Shown one piece after another: positions 6,946 through 13,235 of a stretch of DNA of 13,235 nt; the stretch's first letter is position 1; the number at the start of each line of letters is the position of its first letter. The notes under the pieces are model-generated. The model was not told the origin of the DNA. It saw only the letters and a program-made list of their open reading frames with translations, and did no database searches. The DNA is from an uncultured Spirochaetaceae bacterium (lineage in GTDB: Bacteria; Spirochaetota; Spirochaetia; Treponematales; Treponemataceae). The translations under genes and the position numbers were made by a program. Location of the stretch: positions 1 to 13,235 of the forward strand of contig CACXDK010000039.1 of NCBI GenBank assembly GCA_902766345.1. Reading direction: 5' to 3'.

Positions 6946-8036
6946 GTCAGATAGATTTACAGTGGTTTTCCGCAGAAGATGAAGGAAAAACAGAACAACC
7001 TTCCGAATATAAACTTCGAAAAGCTCGTGATGAAGAAGGTCGTGTTCCTAAAAGTCAGGAACTGAACAGTAGTATAATTCTTCTTTTCATTGTATTTATG
7101 CTTATAATGATGGGACCTTGGATTGAGCGTAAGATGGAAGAAGTGATGATATTCTATTTTAATAATATTCTTGCAACTCGTATAAATGATAAACGTTTTG
7201 CTGTTGTGTTTTTTCGCTATTTCCTTATGCTCACAATTCCCTTCTGTATTGTAGGGTGCATTATTGGTATTGTATCAAATATAATCCAGAATAAAGGGTT
7301 TATTTATACAACTAAGCTGATTGTACCAAAGTTTGATAAACTTATTCCTAATATTGGAAAATATCTGAAAAGAACAATGTTTTCTTTTGAAGGAGCTTTC
7401 AATGTTGTTAAGTCTCTTTTGAAAGTCTGTGTTATTGCGTTTTCTGCTTATCTTATAATAAGACATAATTTGCCTGTGTTGCTGGAAATGATACGTATTG
7501 GCGGCGCTGCACTTGCCCTTAAATTTGTTGGAAAAATAGCAGTTCAGATTATGATTGTTGCTACCTTGTTTCTTGTTATTATTGGTGTCGCTGACTATCT
7601 TGTTCAAAAACGTCAATTTATTGAAGAAATGAAGATGACAAAGCAGGAAGTAAAAGAAGAATTTAAGGAGATGGAAGGCGATCCGGAGGTAAAAAACAGG
7701 CTTGAGGCTGCTCAAAGAGAAATGTTGCAGCAGAATATGCCTAAGGCTGTCCGTGAGGCTGATGTTCTTATTACAAACCCTACGCATTTCGCTGTGGCAT
7801 TGCAGTGGCAGAAAGAAGCTCCTCAGGTGACTGCAAAAGGTGAGGATATGACGGCTTTGAATATGAGGCGCATAGCTAAAGAAGCTGATGTTCCTATAGT
7901 AGAAAACCGTTCTTTAGCTCGTGGTCTCTATACAGACACCAAACTTGGTGATATAATACCAGAGGCATATTATAAAGTTGTTTCTATCGTGTATGCTCAG
8001 ATAGGCTATATGGAAAAAAAGAAACGTAATTCATAA
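6942..8036 (+). CDS. flhB: Flagellar export switch protein FlhB
   Basis: FlhB switches export from rod/hook to filament substrates and undergoes self-cleavage in its cytoplasmic domain. The 364-aa product has the cytoplasmic N-terminal motif EGKTEQPSEYKLRKARDEEG (14-33), four hydrophobic helices at about 43-62, 88-115, 155-180 and 187-216, and a charged linker. The cleavage sequence NPTH is at 279-282 (expected cut between N279 and P280), followed by HFAVALQW, TAKGED and PIVEN. In many FlhB proteins the last motif continues PPLAR; here it reads RSLAR. The GTG start overlaps the fliR stop and has GGAGG (6931-6935) upstream, so translation is coupled to FliR, its structural partner. The call is secure. 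Confidence 0.97.
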   Translation: MSQIDLQWFSAEDEGKTEQPSEYKLRKARDEEGRVPKSQELNSSIILLFIVFMLIMMGPWIERKMEEVMIFYFNNILATRINDKRFAVVFFRYFLMLTIPFCIVGCIIGIVSNIIQNKGFIYTTKLIVPKFDKLIPNIGKYLKRTMFSFEGAFNVVKSLLKVCVIAFSAYLIIRHNLPVLLEMIRIGGAALALKFVGKIAVQIMIVATLFLVIIGVADYLVQKRQFIEEMKMTKQEVKEEFKEMEGDPEVKNRLEAAQREMLQQNMPKAVREADVLITNPTHFAVALQWQKEAPQVTAKGEDMTALNMRRIAKEADVPIVENRSLARGLYTDTKLGDIIPEAYYKVVSIVYAQIGYMEKKKRNS

Positions 8037-8050
8037 AGGGTGGGATTTAA

Positions 8051-10180
8051 ATGGCAGAAAGGCAAAGTCTTTTTTATAGGACGCTTTCTTCTCAGAATAG
8101 CGTTATTGCAATAGCTGTTGTAATTACTGTTTTAATGATGTTTATTCCAATTCCTAAAGGATTGGTTGATCTTGCGATGGTAATGAACATGGCGATTTCG
8201 CTTACAGTTCTTCTTACTGTTATTTATACAAAGCGTGCTTCAGAATTTACATCATTTCCACGTCTTATTCTTCTTATAACATTATTTGGTCTTGCTATAA
8301 ATATTACTTCCACAAGGCTTATTCTTACAAATAAAGCTTCTAATCCTGCTGTTTTTATGAATACGCAGAGTGAGATGGTAAAGTCTTTCGCTCATATTGC
8401 AACTGGCGGTAATGTTCTGGTCGGTTTTATAATTTTTATAATTCTTATTGTTGTTCAGGTTATTGTTGTTACAAAAGGTGCAACTCGTGTTTCTGAAGTA
8501 ACTGCTCGCTTTACTTTGGATAGTATGAATAACAAAATGTTCGATATTCAGAACGAACTGAATTCTGGTGCAATAACAGAACAGGAAGCTGCTGCAAAAA
8601 AAGAGAAGATAAGACAGGAAGTTGACTTTTATTCCGCTATGGATGGAGCTTCAAAGTTTGTTAGTGGAAATGTTAAGGCTGGTATATTTATTACTGCTTT
8701 GAATTTGATAGGTGGCTTTATTATTGGCATGGTATGGGGTGGCATGAAATTTAATGACGCTCTGGAAAGCTATGTAAAGCTGACTATTGGAGATGGTCTT
8801 ATGTCCCAGCTTCCTGCACTTATGTTGTCATTTGCAACAGGTATTCTTGTTACTGGTGGTAGTGCAGAAGAAGTTATTGGCGACCAGTTGAAGAAGAACT
8901 TCAATGTAGACGGAACTGCTTATCTTATTGTTGGAATTGCTTTGGTTATCATGGGAATTGCATTCCATAATGGTTCGGCTGTTGTTCTTATTCCTGTGGG
9001 AATTTTGTTTATTTATATTGGCATTCGTCAGTCAAGTCTTATGCAGAAAAAAGCTGAGAAAGAATTGACAACTCAGGCTGCAACTGGTGGAAAAACAGGT
9101 GCTTCTGGAGCTTCTGGCGAAGAAATGTCTCCTGTTGCAACATTGCCACCTCTTTCTCTGGAACTTGGTTATACGCTTGTACCTTTGGTTGATAAGGAAA
9201 AAGGTGCTGAGCTTCTCGAGCGTGTTACAAGAATTAGAAAAGAGCAGGCTTTGGATCTTGGTCTTGTAGTTCCTCCAATCCGTATTCGTGACAGTATGGC
9301 CATTGATTCTGAAGAATATTCATTTAAGATTCGTGGTATTGAAGTTGGACGAGCACGCCTAAAGCTTGGATATTACATGTGTCTTAATACTGGTAATGTT
9401 CCTAAGGATAAGGAATTAAGGGGTGAACGTACTCACGATCCTGCATTTGGCATGGAAGCTTTATGGATTCCTGAAGACAGACGTGTTGAAGCAGAAAAGG
9501 CTGGCTATGCAGTTATTGATCCTCCTACTATTATTGCTACTCACTTGACTGAAATTATAAAGAAACATGCTGCAGAAATTCTTACAAGACAGGAAGTTAG
9601 TACTATTATTTCTAAAATTAAAGAAACTAATCCTGTTGTTGTTGATGAAGTTCTTTCTGGCGAACATAAATATACCTATGGTGAAATTGAAGCTGTTCTT
9701 AAAAATCTTCTTTCTGAACAGGTCAGCATTAGGAATATGGTTACGATTCTTGAAACTCTTGCAAACTTTGCACCTCTTACAAGGGATCCTTATTTCCTTA
9801 CAGAAAAAGTTCGTCAGGCTCTTGGTGCACAGATTTGTTTACAATATGCTGATGATCAGAAAGTCTTGCATGTTTTAAGATTGTCTCAGTCTCTGTCAGA
9901 AAAAATCCTGGATCATAAGGGAGAAATACCTGGACAGAAGCCTTTTGTCGGTTTCGATCCTGTAGATGGAAGAAAGTATATTGAGGTTATGAGTTCTTCT
10001 ATTGCTGCTGTAAGGGATAGAAATTATTTGCCTATTGTTTTGTGTGTTGATGAGGTTCGTCAGCTGGTTAAGTCTTCAACTGAAAGGGAAATTCCTGGAT
10101 TGGTTGTTATTTCAATAAGTGAAGTAATGGCTGCTGGTAGTGATATAAAAGTAGAAACTATTGGAGATATCGATGTCTAA
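8051..10180 (+). CDS. flhA: Flagellar export protein FlhA (FHIPEP family)
   Basis: FlhA forms the nonameric ring of the export apparatus; its membrane part conducts protons and its cytoplasmic ring docks chaperone-substrate complexes. The 709-aa protein matches the family length. The membrane domain spans about 15-328, with conserved GLAINITSTRLIL (80-92), FYSAMDGASKFVSGN (193-207) and LTIGDGLMSQLPALMLSFATG (244-264). A Gly/Ser/Ala-rich linker (about 338-360) leads to the cytoplasmic domain (about 365-709), which includes GLVVPPIRIRDS and PTIIATHLTEIIKKHAAEIL. At 207 the chain has Asn where enterobacterial FlhA has the functionally important Asp208 (SKFVRGD there, SKFVSGN here). GGGTGGG (8038-8044) lies 6 nt before the ATG. 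The 3' end overlaps flhF by 8 nt. Confidence 0.97.
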   Translation: MAERQSLFYRTLSSQNSVIAIAVVITVLMMFIPIPKGLVDLAMVMNMAISLTVLLTVIYTKRASEFTSFPRLILLITLFGLAINITSTRLILTNKASNPAVFMNTQSEMVKSFAHIATGGNVLVGFIIFIILIVVQVIVVTKGATRVSEVTARFTLDSMNNKMFDIQNELNSGAITEQEAAAKKEKIRQEVDFYSAMDGASKFVSGNVKAGIFITALNLIGGFIIGMVWGGMKFNDALESYVKLTIGDGLMSQLPALMLSFATGILVTGGSAEEVIGDQLKKNFNVDGTAYLIVGIALVIMGIAFHNGSAVVLIPVGILFIYIGIRQSSLMQKKAEKELTTQAATGGKTGASGASGEEMSPVATLPPLSLELGYTLVPLVDKEKGAELLERVTRIRKEQALDLGLVVPPIRIRDSMAIDSEEYSFKIRGIEVGRARLKLGYYMCLNTGNVPKDKELRGERTHDPAFGMEALWIPEDRRVEAEKAGYAVIDPPTIIATHLTEIIKKHAAEILTRQEVSTIISKIKETNPVVVDEVLSGEHKYTYGEIEAVLKNLLSEQVSIRNMVTILETLANFAPLTRDPYFLTEKVRQALGAQICLQYADDQKVLHVLRLSQSLSEKILDHKGEIPGQKPFVGFDPVDGRKYIEVMSSSIAAVRDRNYLPIVLCVDEVRQLVKSSTEREIPGLVVISISEVMAAGSDIKVETIGDIDV

Positions 10181-11525
10181 TAACAGATTTTATAATCAGC
10201 CAGTTTCATCTACTCCTATACAGTTAAAAATAACGGCTTCTACTTTAGATGAATGTAAGGCACAGCTTTATAAACAGTTTAATACTGATTATGAGATTGT
10301 AGATTACAGGGTCGTTATGCAACCAAGATTTTTTGGTATTCTGTCTCCAAAACCTGTAGTGGAGGCAACTTATATTACAAAAAACTCTGTTGCCGTTCCT
10401 AGAACAACGGATTATTATCGGGGAAGTCAGGGAAGCTATGGTGGAACTCAATTGGGTATGAATAAAATTGGAGTCTCTGCTCCTGTTCGTGAAGATTTTG
10501 CGACTTCTAGGGATAACATCTTAAAACAGCAGATAGATTCTCCTTCTAAAACTGCAATAAAAGATTTACTAAGTAATGCTCAGATGAATAAACAGCTTGA
10601 AGAAATAAAAGATAAGCTGGATACTTTGTCTCAGAAAACTACTCAAAAAGAAGAACATCCTACTATTGTAAAACTTGAAAAATTACTAGAACAGAATGAA
10701 TTCAGTGATTCCTATATAGAAGAAATAAAGACAAAAATTCGTAAAGAGTTTTCTATTGATGAACTTGATGATTTTAATCTTGTTAAGGATACTGTTGTTG
10801 ATTGGATAGGTGAAAATATAAAGATTGCTGGAAAATATAAAGGAAAAGGGCCTCATGTTATTGTAATTGTAGGTCCTACAGGTGTTGGCAAAACTACAAC
10901 AATTGCAAAAATGGCTTCTAAGGTAAAATATATTTCCAGAAAAAATAATGTGCCTAAAGGTCAGGAACCTATCATGCACATGATTACTATTGATAATATG
11001 CGTGTGGCAGCAGCAGAGCAATTGGAACATTATGGTGAGGCTCTGGATGTTTCTGTTGAAAAAGCAGGAAATAAAGATGATTTGGAACTGTTATACAGGC
11101 AATATAATGATCCTAAGGTTAAATATATTTTCATTGATACGAGTGGTTTTAGTCCAAATGACAATAAAAATATAGCAGGCTTGGTTAAGATGTTTGATAT
11201 TCCTAAAATGCATGCTGATATTTTTCTTGCTGTAAGTGCAACAACAAAAACTCGCGATTTGGAAAAAATCTTTAGAAATTATGAGCAGTTTGATTTTAGG
11301 TCTGTAATTATTACTAAGTGTGATGAAACATCAAGTTACGGTAATATTTTGAGCGTTCTATATGAAAAAGGAAAGTCCATTTCTTGGATAACGACAGGGC
11401 AGGAAGTTTTGAATACTCTTGAGCCTGCGTCTCCTTTATATTTTTTAAAAACCTTAGACGGATTTGATGTGGATGAAAATCGCATTTTACAAAAATTTTC
11501 AAACGAAACAGCAGAGGAACAATAA
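10173..11525 (+). CDS. flhF: Flagellar SRP-type GTPase FlhF
   Basis: FlhF is an SRP-family GTPase that fixes the site of new flagella, typically near the pole. I choose ATG 10173 (450 aa) over a TTG at 10161 because GGAG (10163-10166) is well spaced for it. An N-terminal B-domain (about 12-70) ends in RFFGILSPKPVVEATY. A variable, partly coiled linker with helix-forming charged segments (about 115-195) leads to the N and G domains. GTPase motifs are G1 GPTGVGKT (234-241), the ITIDNMRVAAAEQL block (about 272-285), G3 DTSGF (322-326) and G4 TKCD (381-384). SRP GTPases usually read DTAGR at G3, so the Arg is replaced by Phe here. The gene overlaps flhA by 8 nt and abuts flhG, its regulator. Confidence 0.96.
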   Translation: MSNNRFYNQPVSSTPIQLKITASTLDECKAQLYKQFNTDYEIVDYRVVMQPRFFGILSPKPVVEATYITKNSVAVPRTTDYYRGSQGSYGGTQLGMNKIGVSAPVREDFATSRDNILKQQIDSPSKTAIKDLLSNAQMNKQLEEIKDKLDTLSQKTTQKEEHPTIVKLEKLLEQNEFSDSYIEEIKTKIRKEFSIDELDDFNLVKDTVVDWIGENIKIAGKYKGKGPHVIVIVGPTGVGKTTTIAKMASKVKYISRKNNVPKGQEPIMHMITIDNMRVAAAEQLEHYGEALDVSVEKAGNKDDLELLYRQYNDPKVKYIFIDTSGFSPNDNKNIAGLVKMFDIPKMHADIFLAVSATTKTRDLEKIFRNYEQFDFRSVIITKCDETSSYGNILSVLYEKGKSISWITTGQEVLNTLEPASPLYFLKTLDGFDVDENRILQKFSNETAEEQ

Positions 11526-12389
11526 ATGGAAGAACAGATGAGTGAACTTCGAGCTTTTATGAAGAATGAGTCAGCAGAGCATAAAACGAGAATTATTGCC
11601 ATTACAAGTGGAAAAGGTGGAGTTGGAAAAACTAATATTGCAATTAATATGGCAATTACGTATGCCCAACTTGGAAAGAGAGTTATTCTTATTGATGGCG
11701 ATATGGGTATGGCAAATGTCAACGTTCTCTTGAATATTGTTCCTCAGTATAATCTTATGCAGGTAATAAACGGTCAGAAAAAAATGAGTGAAATCATTTT
11801 GGACACTGAATATGGAATTCGTTTTATTGCTGGTGCAAATGGCTTTTCTAAGCTTGCAAATCTTTCAAAAGAAGATTTAAATAAGTTTGCTAATGAATTC
11901 GCTTCATTAGGGGATGCTGATATCATTATCATTGATACTGGTGCTGGTATTGCTAATAATGTTCTTCAATTTATTGCTGCTGCAGATGAAGTTTATATTG
12001 TTACAACTCCTGAGCCTACTGCAATTACTGATGCTTATGGTGTAATCAAGATAATTACAACGGAACTTGTAAATCAGGAGTTGAATTTACGCCTGCTTGT
12101 TAACAGAGTTCATTCTGCTGATGAAGGAAAACGTATTTCTGAACGTATTATTACGATTGTAGGTCAGTTTCTTAATTATAAGGTTGATTATATTGGTTTT
12201 ATTTATGAAGATCCTGTTGTTCAGGCTTCTGTTATTAGACAGAAACCTTTCATGATTGTAAATCCAACTTCAAAACCTTCTGTTTGTCTTACTCATATTG
12301 TTGGTAGAATTGAAAAAACTGAATTGAGTACGAATTCTGGAGTGAATAATTTCCTTCAGAAATTCGTGGCGGGAAGAAAAAAGCACTGA
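11526..12389 (+). CDS. flhG: Flagellar number regulator FlhG (FleN/YlxH), MinD-like ATPase
   Basis: FlhG is a MinD/ParA-type ATPase that limits flagellar number and stimulates the FlhF GTPase. The 287-aa product has the deviant Walker A motif SGKGGVGKT (28-36), a switch I/A' region DGDMGMANVNVLL (57-69), switch II DTGAG (137-141) and the nucleotide-contact region TTPEPTAITDAYG (160-172). The extreme N-terminus, EQMSELR (3-9), resembles the DQAxxLR helix by which Bacillus FlhG activates FlhF. In the A' region Asn66 stands where family members usually have Asp (GLANVD). A C-terminal basic tail (RKKH) and hydrophobic residues could form part of a membrane-targeting end. AGAGGAA (11513-11519) lies 6 nt before the ATG, which directly follows the flhF stop, so both partners are made together. 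Confidence 0.95.
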   Translation: MEEQMSELRAFMKNESAEHKTRIIAITSGKGGVGKTNIAINMAITYAQLGKRVILIDGDMGMANVNVLLNIVPQYNLMQVINGQKKMSEIILDTEYGIRFIAGANGFSKLANLSKEDLNKFANEFASLGDADIIIIDTGAGIANNVLQFIAAADEVYIVTTPEPTAITDAYGVIKIITTELVNQELNLRLLVNRVHSADEGKRISERIITIVGQFLNYKVDYIGFIYEDPVVQASVIRQKPFMIVNPTSKPSVCLTHIVGRIEKTELSTNSGVNNFLQKFVAGRKKH

Positions 12390-12404
12390 AAATGATTGTT
12401 TAAC

Positions 12405-12433
12405 TTGACCATAAAGGATTTTTGCCGTACCAT
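12405..12433 (+). promoter_or_regulatory. Candidate sigma-70-type promoter after flhG
   Basis: TTGACC (12405-12410) and TACCAT (12428-12433) are separated by 17 nt; they match TTGACA and TATAAT at 5 of 6 and 4 of 6 positions. Transcription would begin near 12440, about 25 nt before the next ATG. The flhG-to-next-gene gap of 75 nt is much longer than most others in the operon, which fits a separate entry point. No terminator hairpin is visible between flhG and this site, so read-through is also expected. Confidence 0.4.
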
Positions 12434-12464
12434 AGAATAGTTAGAATAATGGAGGAGGATATAA

Positions 12465-13235
12465 ATGAAATTGAAAAATATTGTTGTTCCAGCAGTATTT
12501 GGATTTACTTTATCCTTTTTTATAAGTATTGTTGTTAATCATAGATTTGGAACGGCTTTTTTACGTGGTTTTATCTTTGCTGTTATTTTTGCAGCAGGTG
12601 CTGTAGTTATAGATTTTGTATATGAAAAGTTTCTTAATGATGGTTCTTCGATAGATTTTGTTTCTGATGTTCCTAAGAGTGATTCTCGCTTAGGAAGCAA
12701 AGTTGACATAACTATTGATGATGCGGAATTAACAGATGACGGAGATTCACTTGCTTTTTCTGTTGCAAATAATCGGTTTAAGTTGTCTGACTCGGATACA
12801 AAAAGTGTAAGGCAAAGTAAAAATGAAGTTTCTGATACTGCAAAACCTTTAGTAAAGGATCCTGTTGTAGAACAGGTTGCTGAAGTTCCTGTTTCTTCTT
12901 CTCAACCTGCAGTTAAGGCTGATGCTGAAAAAGCTTCTTTTAAGCCTGTACCTTTGGCAAATATGGCATCATCAGAATCTTCTCCTGTTGTTGAAAATGT
13001 AACTCCTGAAAATACAAAAACTTCTGTTGCAGATAACGTTTCTCCAGCTGTTGCTGCAAGAAGGGCTGAGCGAGTTGCTGAAAAGAAGGAGATAGATGCT
13101 CTTCCTGATTTGGATAGTTTTGGAGATGCTGGAGATCTGGATGATGATGTTATAGAAGATAGTGAATTTGCACAGGATGGAATGGAATCTTCTGATGAAG
13201 GCCGTATCATTTTTGCAGATGGAACAAAAGCTAAA
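12465..13235 (+). CDS. Unknown two-helix membrane protein with long acidic tail (3' partial)
   Basis: I do not recognise this protein. The frame is open from ATG 12465 to the window end (257 codons, no stop). A strong GGAGGAGG (12451-12458) lies 6 nt before the ATG. The N-terminus (MKLKN) is followed by two hydrophobic segments, about 6-24 and 32-52, forming a hairpin. Everything after about residue 58 is hydrophilic and looks disordered, rich in Ser, Val, Pro, Ala, Glu and Asp. A short basic stretch, ARRAERVAEKK, lies near 197-208. Then comes a strongly acidic block, DALPDLDSFGD at 211-221 and DLDDDVIEDSE at 224-234, and a GRIIFADGTK segment near the end. Composition and T-ending codon use resemble the flagellar genes around it. 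In spirochaetes an uncharacterised gene often lies between flhG and fliA/whiG, and this fits that position. A role in FlhF/FlhG function or membrane anchoring is conjecture. Confidence 0.8.
   Translation, partial: MKLKNIVVPAVFGFTLSFFISIVVNHRFGTAFLRGFIFAVIFAAGAVVIDFVYEKFLNDGSSIDFVSDVPKSDSRLGSKVDITIDDAELTDDGDSLAFSVANNRFKLSDSDTKSVRQSKNEVSDTAKPLVKDPVVEQVAEVPVSSSQPAVKADAEKASFKPVPLANMASSESSPVVENVTPENTKTSVADNVSPAVAARRAERVAEKKEIDALPDLDSFGDAGDLDDDVIEDSEFAQDGMESSDEGRIIFADGTKAK

Noticed and set aside
7275..7787. 170-aa reading frame on the - strand inside flhB
   Set aside because: It is a shadow of flhB, with no ribosome binding site and an implausible composition (Asn/Phe/Leu/His-rich).
10161..10172. 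TTG 10161 as start of flhF
   Set aside because: The ATG at 10173 has GGAG at good spacing; the TTG has no comparable site and would overlap that GGAG.
11336..11722. 128-aa reading frame on the - strand across the flhF-flhG junction
   Set aside because: It is antisense to two well-identified genes with intact motifs and shows no recognisable domain.
12412..12438. Second sigma-28 promoter before the last gene (TAAAGG...GCCG)
   Set aside because: The TAAA-to-GCCG spacing is 8 nt and the bases after GCCG do not continue as ATAA; at proper spacing there is no -10 match.
12902..13210. 102-aa reading frame on the - strand with a Ser/Ala-rich sequence
   Set aside because: It lies wholly antisense to the open frame starting at 12465, which has a strong ribosome binding site and codon use like its neighbours; the antisense product is a low-complexity mirror of it.

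Overview
The window is a continuous block of flagellar genes, all on the + strand, from a low-GC spirochaete. The organism is most likely a Treponema of the low-GC, T. denticola-like kind rather than T. pallidum, which is much more GC-rich. The reasons are the gene order motA-motB-fliL-fliM-fliY-fliO(fliZ)-fliP-fliQ-fliR-flhB-flhA-flhF-flhG, the presence of FliY next to FliM, and AT-rich codon use with many T-ending codons. This assignment is inferred from gene order and protein character; no database search was run.

Layout. Positions 1-1375 hold the stator genes: the 3' part of motA (its 5' end lies before the window) and a complete motB. A 93-bp gap follows. It carries a close match to a sigma-28 (FliA-type) promoter and a strong ribosome binding site, and leads into fliL, fliM and fliY (1469-4226), which encode the stator-associated FliL and the switch/C-ring proteins. 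Directly after fliY is an intrinsic-terminator-like hairpin with a seven-T run (4238-4287). Positions 4307/4325-10180 encode the membrane core of the flagellar type III export apparatus: fliO/fliZ, fliP, fliQ, fliR, flhB and flhA. Positions 10173-12389 encode FlhF and FlhG, which set flagellar site and number. The last gene starts at 12465 behind its own possible sigma-70-type promoter and runs off the window end. It encodes a membrane protein of unknown function with two N-terminal transmembrane segments and a long acidic tail.

How they work together. MotA/MotB form the proton-driven stator and FliL associates with it. FliM/FliY form the rotor part that receives CheY-P and generates torque. 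FliOPQR/FlhB/FlhA sit in the middle of the basal body and export rod, hook and filament subunits into the periplasm. FlhF/FlhG place the motors near the cell poles. Short gaps and overlaps (fliM/fliY ATGA, fliR/flhB GTGA, flhA/flhF 8 nt, flhF/flhG 0 nt) indicate co-transcription and translational coupling.

The window is mainly a conventional operon; I do not see a wholly new system. The points that merit a second look are the internal sigma-28-like promoter, the hairpin between fliY and fliO together with the unresolved fliO start codon, the loss of one catalytic residue from each phosphatase half-site of FliY, a strictly periodic Met-Met linker in FliY, an Asp-to-Asn change in the charged cluster of FlhA, altered G3/switch residues in FlhF and FlhG, and the unknown membrane protein after flhG. 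I found no RNA genes, mobile elements, CRISPR arrays or genes on the - strand.
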